From CAZHGD01 sp964531735 (GTDB lineage Bacteria; Armatimonadota; UBA10988), in NCBI GenBank assembly GCA_964531735.1, contig CAZHGD010000032.1:1-53332 (forward strand): a stretch of DNA of 53,332 nt, in the 5' to 3' direction. How positions within the stretch are numbered: position 1 is the stretch's first letter; every line of letters starts with the position of its first letter. The notes below the pieces were generated by a model. That model saw nothing but the letters and a program-made list of their open reading frames with translations, was not told the DNA's origin and did no database searches. The translations under genes and the position numbers were made by a program. Shown in pieces: positions 8,329 to 15,185 of the stretch.

Positions 8329-9495
8329 ATGACCGCTCGTCGAGTTGTACTTGTCGTGCTGACACTGCTCGCCGCGCCGGCCGCCTGGGCCGTGGCCGGT
8401 ATGGGTACGGCCATCGCCGGCGAGGGGGCCAAGGCGCTGTATGCGCAGGTGGAAGCCTGGCGGAACGAGCTCAAGGAGGAGTCGAACAGCGACGCCAACC
8501 GGGCCAAGCTGTTCCGCAACCTGAAGTCCGCCAGCGACCAGTTGCGCCCGATGCGCGAAGAGACGCGCAAGACCATCGAGTACCTGCAGGATCAGCAGGC
8601 CAAGCTCAAGGGCCAGTACGGCGATCAGCCGATCGGTGACTGGAAAGCCGCCGACCGCGAGACCTTCCAGAAGAACCAGACGGCGCTGACGCAGATCCAG
8701 GGCGCCGGCAAGCACATCGACGACGCCTGGGAGGACCTCAAGTGGTTGGTGGGCCGGCAAGGCGTGCCCGGCTTCAACCCGTTCATCAACCCCGAGTTCA
8801 AGGACCGGATGAAGCGGCTGGGCGAGCGCCTGCAGGCGGCGGGCAAGGGGTTCGACGAGTTCAACAACACCTACAGCGTCGACACCGGCAAGGACGCCGG
8901 CGTCGGGACCGCGGCGTTCGTCAAGATCAGTTGCGCCAACAAGGACATGCAGTTCGAGGTCAACGGGAAGAAGGTCGGTGGCGACGCACCGGCCGCGGAC
9001 ACCGCTCGACTGAACGTCGGCCGCGCCATCAGCATCAAGGTGCTGGCGATGGACGAGCACCGCAAGCGCCTGATCGCGACGGCCAAGCGGCTCGAATCCG
9101 GCGAGATGAAGACCGTCCAGGTGCGCGACAAGGACGTACCCTACTGGCTGCACTATGGCACGGACAAACTGGCCACCTGGCTGCGCGCCGAGTCGGAGGG
9201 CTACGAGTGGTCCTGGGGCAGCCAGATGCTGGCCTGCATTGGCAAGTCCAGCCCCTGGTCGCCCGACCCGACCATCATCCCCGAGCCGAAGCTGAGCAGC
9301 AGCCGGCAGCAGTCGAAGAACGACCTGATGACCTGGGTCGTGCCCGCATCCGATGAGGAGCGGGAGTTCACCATGGACGTGATCGCCACCGTGCGCTGGA
9401 CCATCGGCCGCGCGACCGACGGGCAGCAGCCGAAGGTGACCGAAGAGTCGAAGACCAGCAACGGGCAGTTGTCGGTCAAAGTGACGCGTCGCTGA
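8329..9495 (+). CDS. Secreted protein of unknown family, first of a tandem pair
   Basis: A 388-residue exported protein that I do not recognise. The ATG at 8329 has AGGAG seven bases upstream; a TTG two codons earlier is not needed. It opens with a clear signal peptide (MTARRVVLVVLTLLAAPAAWA). Residues about 30-180 are highly charged and helical, with a probable coiled coil (LRPMREETRKTIEYLQDQQA). The C-terminal half contains VPYWLHYGTDKLATWLRAES, YEWSWGSQ and NDLMTWVVPASDEE. The following gene has matching motifs in the same order (YTADLP..ISRWASASE, LYNWGLSGGW, QLSWVIPAS), so I infer that they are diverged paralogues or partners. Spacing of 35 bases and the shared strand suggest one transcript. 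No catalytic motif, metal site or lipobox is seen. Confidence 0.75.
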   Translation: MTARRVVLVVLTLLAAPAAWAVAGMGTAIAGEGAKALYAQVEAWRNELKEESNSDANRAKLFRNLKSASDQLRPMREETRKTIEYLQDQQAKLKGQYGDQPIGDWKAADRETFQKNQTALTQIQGAGKHIDDAWEDLKWLVGRQGVPGFNPFINPEFKDRMKRLGERLQAAGKGFDEFNNTYSVDTGKDAGVGTAAFVKISCANKDMQFEVNGKKVGGDAPAADTARLNVGRAISIKVLAMDEHRKRLIATAKRLESGEMKTVQVRDKDVPYWLHYGTDKLATWLRAESEGYEWSWGSQMLACIGKSSPWSPDPTIIPEPKLSSSRQQSKNDLMTWVVPASDEEREFTMDVIATVRWTIGRATDGQQPKVTEESKTSNGQLSVKVTRR

Positions 9496-9530
9496 CCGCG
9501 ACCTCGCCCGACTGCCGAAAGGACCCCACC

Positions 9531-10898
9531 ATGTGCCGAACTACGCCGGGTGCGTTGGGGCTGGCGTTGCTGCTGTTGGTCCTGGCCGGTGCGCCGGCTC
9601 GGGCCGACCGTTTCCGGGCGCTGTCCGACCCGGCCCTGAACACGATGGAAACGCTGCTGGCCGTCCCGCTCGGACCGGTCGGCCCGTGCAGTGCGCTGCT
9701 GGTCGAGTCGTGGCGGTGCTGGTGCCTGTCCATCCTCAACATCGCCGAGGAGGAGGAGCGGCAGAACATGCTGGCCGCCATCACCACCTACCAGATGCTG
9801 GGTGTGATGAAGGCGGTGCGCGCCGGCCAGGCGGCCGCGGAGCAGTGGTTCGACAAGATGCGCCGCGAGATGGCCTGGTACGAGCAGAAGCACCCGGAGT
9901 TCCGCACGGCCGACCTGACCTCGTACCAGCCGCCCGACGCGATCTTCAAGGACTGGTTCGAGTACCGCTCGCTGCGGGGCCAGATCGAGTGGAACGAGAA
10001 GCGCCTGAAGGCCCGCGCGCAGGAGGCGCTGGATGCTATCGCGACGCTGCGGAACCGGGCCGCCCAGGGCAAGTTCGTCTACCTCAGCCTGGCCCAGAAG
10101 AGCGACTACCTGCTGAAGGCGATGCGCGGCTTCCAGACCGAGCTGGCCGAGGTGGAGTGGTGGGCCGAGAAGACGGCCGAGGCCAAGTCACTGTCCGGGC
10201 GCGACCTGCGCCTGCAAGTGGAGAACACCGCCAAGGACCTGGTGTTCTTCGTGCAGATCGCCGCGCGCAAGCCCGACGGCAGCTATGCCATCCGGCCCGA
10301 CTGCGAGACGCCGATTCCGCTCTACCCGCTGGAGCCGCCCGCGGCCTTGCAGACCGTGGACCCGAAAGGCACGCGCGGCTGGAAGACCGCCGGCTTCCTG
10401 GTGCAACCGCGGGACCAGCTCATCTTGCGCGTCGCCACCATGGGGCCGGTGCGCGACCGCATCCGGTTCATGCCCATCAAGGGCCGCCAGGTCAAGCCCG
10501 ATGTGAAGAGCATCCAGCGCAACTTCTGGTGGCTGGCCTACACCGCCGATCTGCCGAACACGCCGGTGCCGCTGATCTCGCGCTGGGCGTCGGCCTCCGA
10601 GCTGTACAACTGGGGGCTGTCCGGCGGCTGGAGTCCCACCTCGGGTAGCCCGACCAAGGCGGAGCTGTCGAAGAGCAACACCAGGGACCTGGGCAGCCCG
10701 TACGACCCGGATATCCAGGGCGACCAACTGAGCTGGGTGATCCCGGCCTCGCGCGAATCGTGCCTCAGCGACGGCAGCGGCGCGGCCCGCGTGCAGGGCC
10801 AGGCCGTCTTCGAGAAGCTCGGACCGCAGCGCAATCAGCGGCAGGAGATCACGGAGAAGGGCGACGGCTGGCTGAAGCTGACCTTCCAGGCCATGTAG
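9531..10898 (+). CDS. Secreted protein of unknown family, second of a tandem pair
   Basis: A 455-residue exported protein of unknown function. It starts at ATG 9531 with a signal peptide (MCRTTPGALGLALLLLVLAG...ARA). A region with four cysteines or nearby hydrophobic residues follows (GPCSALLVESWRCWCLSI), then a long charged helical region (about residues 90-240: EQWFDKMRREMAWYEQK, IEWNEKRLKARAQEALDAI). The C-terminal third is beta-rich and carries FWWLAYTADLP, SELYNWGLSGGWS and DQLSWVIPAS, paralleling the end of the preceding gene. The hydrophobic CSALLV...CLSILNI stretch could sit in or near a membrane. The next gene, hisI, has its own promoter immediately downstream, so this gene closes the transcription unit even though no terminator hairpin is apparent. 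Confidence 0.75.
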   Translation: MCRTTPGALGLALLLLVLAGAPARADRFRALSDPALNTMETLLAVPLGPVGPCSALLVESWRCWCLSILNIAEEEERQNMLAAITTYQMLGVMKAVRAGQAAAEQWFDKMRREMAWYEQKHPEFRTADLTSYQPPDAIFKDWFEYRSLRGQIEWNEKRLKARAQEALDAIATLRNRAAQGKFVYLSLAQKSDYLLKAMRGFQTELAEVEWWAEKTAEAKSLSGRDLRLQVENTAKDLVFFVQIAARKPDGSYAIRPDCETPIPLYPLEPPAALQTVDPKGTRGWKTAGFLVQPRDQLILRVATMGPVRDRIRFMPIKGRQVKPDVKSIQRNFWWLAYTADLPNTPVPLISRWASASELYNWGLSGGWSPTSGSPTKAELSKSNTRDLGSPYDPDIQGDQLSWVIPASRESCLSDGSGAARVQGQAVFEKLGPQRNQRQEITEKGDGWLKLTFQAM

Positions 10899-10903
10899 CC
10901 GCG

Positions 10904-10932
10904 TTGACAGGATATCGGACCGGCCCTACCAT
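10904..10932 (+). promoter_or_regulatory. Sigma70-type promoter for hisI-hisG
   Basis: TTGACA (10904-10909), 17-base spacer, TACCAT (10927-10932). The -35 is a perfect match and the -10 agrees at the key first, second and last positions. Its -10 overlaps an in-frame ATG at 10931, so that ATG cannot be the hisI start on this transcript; the ATG at 10958 must be used. Confidence 0.65.
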
Positions 10933-10957
10933 GGCTTTTCACCTTGAGGAAAAGGCC

Positions 10958-11344
10958 ATGGCCGAGCAATTGACACCCGATTTCGCCAAGGGCGACGGTC
11001 TCGTGACCGCCATTGTGCAGGACTGGCAGGACGGCACCATTCTGATGGTGGCCTACATGAACGCAGAGGCTTGGCACCATACCCTCGCGAGCGGCACCGC
11101 GACCTTCTGGAGCCGCTCGCGCAACAAGCTGTGGATCAAGGGCGAGAGCTCCGGCAACGTGCAGAAGGTCCACGAGATTCGTCTCGACTGCGACCTGGAC
11201 GCGGTGCTGGTGAAGGTCGAGCAGATCGGCGACGCGGCGTGCCACACCGGGCACCGCAGTTGTTTCTACCGCGTGCTGCGCGACGAAGGATTTGAGGTCG
11301 AGGGCGAGCCGCTGTTCGACCCGAAGAAGGTGTATGGGCAATGA
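10958..11344 (+). CDS. hisI: Phosphoribosyl-AMP cyclohydrolase
   Basis: Third step of histidine synthesis: opens the adenine ring of phosphoribosyl-AMP to give ProFAR, in the cytoplasm as a Zn/Mg enzyme. The 128-residue length is normal for the single-domain form. Family motifs are all present: LMVAYMNAEAW, the TFWSRSRNKLWIKGESSGN block, DCDLDAVLVKVEQ (metal-binding Asp triad) and CHTGHRSCFYR (zinc cysteines). Start 10958 is chosen over the ATG at 10931 because GAGGA lies 8 bases upstream and the promoter -10 box covers the earlier ATG. There is no fused HisE domain. The stop overlaps the hisG start (ATGA), so the two are translationally coupled. The other his genes are not in this window. 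Confidence 0.95.
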   Translation: MAEQLTPDFAKGDGLVTAIVQDWQDGTILMVAYMNAEAWHHTLASGTATFWSRSRNKLWIKGESSGNVQKVHEIRLDCDLDAVLVKVEQIGDAACHTGHRSCFYRVLRDEGFEVEGEPLFDPKKVYGQ

Positions 11345-12213
11345 GTCTCATCAAGCTGGGTCTGCCGAAGGGCAGCCTTGAGCAGGCCACGTTCGATCTG
11401 TTCCGCCGCGCCGGTTGGCGCATCTCGCCGGCCAGCCGGAACTACTTCCCGCACATCGACGACGACGAGATCGACTGCTCGTTGGTCCGCGCCCAGGAGA
11501 TGGCCAAGTACATCGACATGGGCGTGCTGGACGCCGGACTGACCGGCCTCGACTGGATCATCGAGAACGGCGCCGACGTCGTCGAAGTGGCCGACCTGGT
11601 CTATTCGAAGGTCTCGGCGCGTCAGGCGAAGTGGGTGGTGGCCGTGCGGGGCGACTCCGGCATCGACACCATCGAGCAACTCCAGGGCAAGCGCATCTCG
11701 ACCGAGTTGGTCGAGACCACCAAGCGCTACTTCGCCGAGCGCGGCCTTGCCGTCGAGGTCGAGTTCTCCTGGGGCGCCACCGAGGCCAAGGTGGCCGAGG
11801 GGCTGGTGGACGCCATTGTCGAGGTCACCGAGACCGGCTCGACCATCAAGGCGCACGGCCTGAAGATCATCCACACCATGCTGGAGACCAACACCAAGCT
11901 GATTGCCAACCGGGCGGCTTGGGACGTGCCGGCCAAGCGGCGCAAGATCGAGAACATCGCGCTGCTGCTGCAAGGCGCGCTGAACGCCGAGGGTCTGGTC
12001 GGCCTGAAGATGAACGTGCCCGAGGCCCAGGTCGAGGCGGTCATGGCGGTCCTGCCGAGCCTCAACGGCCCGACGGTGTCTCATCTGTATGGCAGCGACT
12101 GGCTGGCCGTGGAGATCGTCGTCCACGAGAGCAAGGTCCGCGAACTGGTGCCGGTGCTGCGCGAGCGCGGCGCCGAGGGCATCATCGAGTACCCGCTCAA
12201 CAAGGTCATCTGA
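11341..12213 (+). CDS. hisG: ATP phosphoribosyltransferase, long form
   Basis: First and committed step of histidine synthesis: ATP plus PRPP gives phosphoribosyl-ATP. At 290 residues it is the long HisG type, which does not need HisZ. It has the N-terminal LGLPKGSLEQ motif, the substrate-binding DAGLTGLDWI, the PRPP-loop-like segment around EVTETGSTIKAHGLKI, and a C-terminal regulatory ACT-like domain (about residues 215-290, from LVGLKMNVPEA to GIIEYPLNKVI) that in this family binds histidine for feedback inhibition. The start ATG overlaps the hisI stop by four bases. It converges with the activase gene, leaving only 9 bases between the stops, so no terminator fits there. Confidence 0.95.
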   Translation: MSLIKLGLPKGSLEQATFDLFRRAGWRISPASRNYFPHIDDDEIDCSLVRAQEMAKYIDMGVLDAGLTGLDWIIENGADVVEVADLVYSKVSARQAKWVVAVRGDSGIDTIEQLQGKRISTELVETTKRYFAERGLAVEVEFSWGATEAKVAEGLVDAIVEVTETGSTIKAHGLKIIHTMLETNTKLIANRAAWDVPAKRRKIENIALLLQGALNAEGLVGLKMNVPEAQVEAVMAVLPSLNGPTVSHLYGSDWLAVEIVVHESKVRELVPVLRERGAEGIIEYPLNKVI

Positions 12214-12222
12214 CCCGCGGGC

Positions 12223-13164
12223 TCACGGTCGGCGGACGGTCAGTCCGTGCGACTGGAGCTCGTCGGCGATCTGCTGCATTCGTGACGCGGTCGGCTCGGC
12301 GGCGCTGTGCGACGGTGCCGCCGTGCCACCGCCGATGGCGCGGTGGGGGACCAACTCGACCACCGGCGGACCGGGCAGATCGGCGAGCATGTCACCCACC
12401 TTGGCCCAGTGGTCATCGCGGTCGTTGGCGCCGGGCACCACGGGCAGGCGGACCCACAGGTCGACCGAGCTCACCGCGGCGTGGACCAGGTTGCGCACGA
12501 TCGGCTCCAGCGCGGAGCCGGTCCAGCGCTGGTGCAGCGCCAGATCGCTCTCCTTCAGGTCGAACAGGACCAAGTCGCAAGCGGCCAGCCCGGCCTCGAA
12601 CACGTCGAGCGGGGCTTGGCCGTTGGTGTCCAGCGCGGTGTGCCAGCCACGCTGACGGCAGGCCGCCAGCAAGGCCAGGCAAAAGGCGTGCTGGTAGAGC
12701 GGCTCGCCACCGCCGATGGTGACTCCGCCGCCGTGCTGGTAGAGCCGCTGGTCGCGTTCGAGCAAGGTCACCACCTCGGCCACCGTGCAGGTTCGGCCGA
12801 CAGTGCGCACCAGCTCGCGCTGGCAGGCCGAGGCACAGGTGGCGCAGTCGCGACAGAGGTCGTCAACGGTGGCGTCCCAGAGCGGCTCGCCGCACGAGTC
12901 GACGCAGCGCCCGCAGGTCGCACACGTCGAGGTGCGCAACTGCGCCTCGCGGTGCGGCACGCGCACCTCGGGATGGTCGCACCACAGGCAGACCAGCGGG
13001 CAGCCCTTCATCAGCACCGTGCTGCGGACGCCCGGCCCGTCGCTGACGCTGAACCGGCGCACGCCGGTGAGCAGTCCGCTGACGGCCTGGAGCGAACCGA
13101 CGGTGGCCACCGTCGCAACTGGCTCCCCTGGGCTGCTTCTGAGGCCGAACCGCGGTGATATCAT
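12223..13164 (-). CDS. Glycyl-radical-enzyme activating enzyme (radical SAM, PflA-like)
   Basis: A 313-residue cytoplasmic radical SAM protein. The SAM cluster motif CPLVCLWC (CxxxCxxC) lies near residue 55 in the context VLMKGCPLVCLWCDHPEVR, typical of PFL-activase relatives (which usually have CxWCxNPE). It is followed by two ferredoxin-like clusters, CATCGRCVDSC and CRDCATCASAC, the insert found in activases of glycerol dehydratase/HPAD-decarboxylase-type glycyl radical enzymes. GGVTIGGGEPLYQ (the GGE SAM-binding motif) and DTNGQ also fit. Family role: abstracts H from a glycine of a partner enzyme under anoxia. No glycyl radical enzyme is present in the window, so the partner is unknown. 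The start at 13164 has AAGGA upstream; the open frame further up to 13485 is antisense to another gene. Confidence 0.88.
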   Translation of the reverse strand: MISPRFGLRSSPGEPVATVATVGSLQAVSGLLTGVRRFSVSDGPGVRSTVLMKGCPLVCLWCDHPEVRVPHREAQLRTSTCATCGRCVDSCGEPLWDATVDDLCRDCATCASACQRELVRTVGRTCTVAEVVTLLERDQRLYQHGGGVTIGGGEPLYQHAFCLALLAACRQRGWHTALDTNGQAPLDVFEAGLAACDLVLFDLKESDLALHQRWTGSALEPIVRNLVHAAVSSVDLWVRLPVVPGANDRDDHWAKVGDMLADLPGPPVVELVPHRAIGGGTAAPSHSAAEPTASRMQQIADELQSHGLTVRRP

Positions 13165-13264
13165 CGAGTCCTTGCCCCGGCCATGGGGTGTCGCGCTGCC
13201 TGCTGGCGAGGGCACCGACCGGTGCTCGCAGTATGGTGCCCCGAGGGGTGCATGTTCGGCGCCA

Positions 13265-14239
13265 TCATCCGTGGAGGGCCAGGATCTCGGCCGGCGAGAC
13301 CGGCTGTACGCCGACCTTGCGGACCACCACCGCCGCGGCCCGCATGGCCAGCTCGACGGCCTCCAGCGGCGTGGCCCCGGCCGACAGCGCCAGGTGGGCC
13401 GCGGCGACCGTCGTGTCGCCGGCGCCGGCCGGGTCGTACACTTCCACCTCGACCGCCGGTACGTGCCGCGGATGGGCGCCGTCACCGGCGAGCACGGCCC
13501 CGTCGCCGCCGAGCGTGACCAGCACCAGTTCGACCCCGTAGGTGTCGCGCAACTGGCGTGCCGCCGCGGCCGCCTCGCGGGTCGTCCCAGGTTGGAAGCC
13601 GCACAGCTCGGCCGCCTCGACGCGGTTGACGGTCAGCAGCGTGGCGCCGCGGTAGCAGGCCGTGTGGCGAGGCTTGGCGTTGACCGCCACCGGCACGCCG
13701 CGCTGCGCCGCGGCCGCCATGATGCCCGGAATCGTGGCCGGCACCAGCACGCCCTTGTCGTAGTCGCTCAGGAGCAGGCCGGCGCAGCCGTCCAGCGCCT
13801 GCTCGACGGTCGCGACGACCGCTGCCGCCAGGTCCGCCGACAGCGGCGCGGTGGACTCCTTGTCGATCCGCACCACCTGCTGGCTGTGCGCCACGACGCG
13901 CGTCTTGACCGTGGTCGGCCGACTGTCGTCGGGCAACAGGTGCAGCGGCTCGGCGCCCGTCTCGAGCAGCGCCGCGGTGAGCTGGTCGCCGGCCACATCG
14001 CAGCCGCGCACGGCCACCAGGCCGGCTGCCGCGCCGCAGGCGCGGGCGTTGTGAATGGCGTTGGCGGCGCCGCCCGGCACGTGCGTCACGCGCTGGCTGC
14101 GCACCACCAGCACCGGTGCCTCCGGTGAGACGCGCTCGGCCGTGCCCCAGATGTACTCATCGAGCATGGCGTCGCCGACGACCAGCGTCCGCAAGCCAGC
14201 GATGTCGGCCAGGAGTTGACGCAGGCGTTGACGGGTCAC
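13265..14239 (-). CDS. D-glycero-beta-D-manno-heptose-7-phosphate kinase (HldE N-terminal-domain type)
   Basis: PfkB/ribokinase-family sugar kinase of 324 residues, closest in pattern to the kinase half of HldE/RfaE (heptose 7-phosphate to heptose 1,7-bisphosphate, for ADP-heptose of LPS core or surface glycans). Visible are VVGDAMLDEYIWGTAERVSP, THVPGGAANAIHNARACGA (substrate-binding GG), LLSDYDKGVL, and the catalytic DPAGAGDTTVAA near the C-terminus (normally DTxGAGDT; here Pro replaces Thr). The nucleotidyltransferase half is absent, so another gene must supply it. The start is the GTG at 14239, which overlaps the stop of the upstream DUF2993 gene (GTGA), so translation is probably coupled. 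It could also be an ADP-heptose-independent PfkB kinase, but the N-terminal motif favours the heptose type. Confidence 0.82.
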   Translation of the reverse strand: MTRQRLRQLLADIAGLRTLVVGDAMLDEYIWGTAERVSPEAPVLVVRSQRVTHVPGGAANAIHNARACGAAAGLVAVRGCDVAGDQLTAALLETGAEPLHLLPDDSRPTTVKTRVVAHSQQVVRIDKESTAPLSADLAAAVVATVEQALDGCAGLLLSDYDKGVLVPATIPGIMAAAAQRGVPVAVNAKPRHTACYRGATLLTVNRVEAAELCGFQPGTTREAAAAARQLRDTYGVELVLVTLGGDGAVLAGDGAHPRHVPAVEVEVYDPAGAGDTTVAAAHLALSAGATPLEAVELAMRAAAVVVRKVGVQPVSPAEILALHG

Positions 14240-15042
14240 GGCTGGTTGGGTCCGGCAGGCGGCGCACCGGCCTTGCCGCCGAAGGCCTTCTGCAGGTCGA
14301 CGGTGCCGGCAATCTCGAGCTGGTTGTCGCGGATCGCGGTACTGGTGAGCTTCACCGGCTGCTTGCCGCGCTCGCTGAAGTCGTGGCGGAAATCGCGGCG
14401 CAGGGCGGCTTTGAGCGCCCCTTCGGCCTGGGATTTGAGCGCCGGCACCGGCGAATCGACGGTCACCTGGTCGATATCGAAAGCCAGCGTGGCCGGCGCC
14501 TCGACCCGCGGCCGAGCCGTCACCTCGGCGGTGAACGCGAAGCCGGCGGCGGTGGACTTCATGATCAGCTTGAGCTTCTGGTCGGCCAGCTTGACCTGCA
14601 TGTCCTGTGCCATGCGGGCCGCGCTGGTCTGCTGTTGGAAGGCGCTGGTCAGCCCGGCTTCGTCGAGGGCCACGGTGAAGGTGGCCTCCTCGGTGGCCTC
14701 GGGCTGCCTGGTGGCCAGGTTGATGCGGAGGCGCGCTTCGAAGAGGATGTCGCTGACGGTCAGCTCCTTGGTGATGCGGGCCTTGACGCCGTGCAGGCTG
14801 ACGTCGGTGGCCTGACCGGTGAGCCACCAGACGGGAGCGAACAGGCCGACGCCGATGTCCCAGCGCTCAGCCGGGGCCGCTTTGGCCAACTCGGCGGCGG
14901 CGGCGCCACGGATCATCGAGCGCACCGCGACGAGACCGACCAGCACCACCAACAAGCCCAGCACGAGCAGGCCGCCACAGCAGCCGGAAACCAACTTGCG
15001 CTGACCTTTGGCGGGCGGTGCGGACGGCGTTTGCTTGGCCAT
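14236..15042 (-). CDS. DUF2993 (LmeA-like) membrane-anchored lipid-binding-type protein
   Basis: A 268-residue protein with one N-terminal membrane segment (about residues 18-42: GGLLVLGLLVVLVGLVAV) preceded by a basic, Pro-rich cytoplasmic end, then a periplasmic domain. The pattern ATDVSLHGVKARITKELTVS, LTSAFQQ, then LKLIMKSTAAGFAF and LDLQ-type late strands matches DUF2993, whose studied member LmeA in mycobacteria binds phospholipid and affects mannan maturation. The C-terminus is Pro/Gly-rich. The start ATG at 15042 has GGAGGT upstream. First gene of the minus-strand unit with the heptose kinase (overlapping GTGA), driven by the promoter at 15085-15114. Linkage to a heptose kinase suggests a cell-envelope role (inference). 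Confidence 0.72.
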   Translation of the reverse strand: MAKQTPSAPPAKGQRKLVSGCCGGLLVLGLLVVLVGLVAVRSMIRGAAAAELAKAAPAERWDIGVGLFAPVWWLTGQATDVSLHGVKARITKELTVSDILFEARLRINLATRQPEATEEATFTVALDEAGLTSAFQQQTSAARMAQDMQVKLADQKLKLIMKSTAAGFAFTAEVTARPRVEAPATLAFDIDQVTVDSPVPALKSQAEGALKAALRRDFRHDFSERGKQPVKLTSTAIRDNQLEIAGTVDLQKAFGGKAGAPPAGPNQP

Positions 15043-15084
15043 GTTTGCGCACCTCCAGAGCACGGCGGCGCCGTACTGGCGGTG

Positions 15085-15114
15085 AGTGTAGTGCCGTGCC
15101 AAAGTCGCTGTCAA
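15085..15114 (-). promoter_or_regulatory. Sigma70-type promoter for the DUF2993-heptose kinase unit
   Basis: Read on the minus strand: TTGACA (15114-15109), 18-base spacer, TACACT (15090-15085), 42 bases before the ATG at 15042. Perfect -35. The -35 overlaps the palindrome at 15113-15133 by two bases. Confidence 0.6.
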
Positions 15115-15133
15115 CCGCGATGCCATCGCGGTT
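15113..15133. promoter_or_regulatory. Perfect inverted repeat between two divergent promoters; candidate operator
   Basis: Arms AACCGCGATG and CATCGCGGTT, 10 bp each around a single C. It lies between the -35 box of the minus promoter (15109-15114) and the -35 box of the plus promoter (15132-15137), touching both. A dimeric repressor bound here would block both genes. No regulator gene is adjacent. Confidence 0.5.
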
Positions 15134-15160
15134 GCCAGCACGGATTGGCTATGTTACCAT
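15132..15160 (+). promoter_or_regulatory. Sigma70-type promoter for the GAF-GGEEF gene
   Basis: TTGCCA (15132-15137), 17-base spacer, TACCAT (15155-15160), 25 bases before the ATG at 15186. The same TACCAT -10 is used before hisI. Confidence 0.55.
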
Positions 15161-15185
15161 ACCGGCGCGGAGCGCCGCTTTCATC

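Noticed and set aside
10931..10957. Earlier ATG as hisI start
   Set aside because: It lies within the promoter -10 box; the ATG at 10958 has a proper ribosome site.
13165..13485. N-terminal extension of the activase
   Set aside because: Overlaps antisense the end of the heptose kinase gene and adds no domain; ATG 13164 has a ribosome site.
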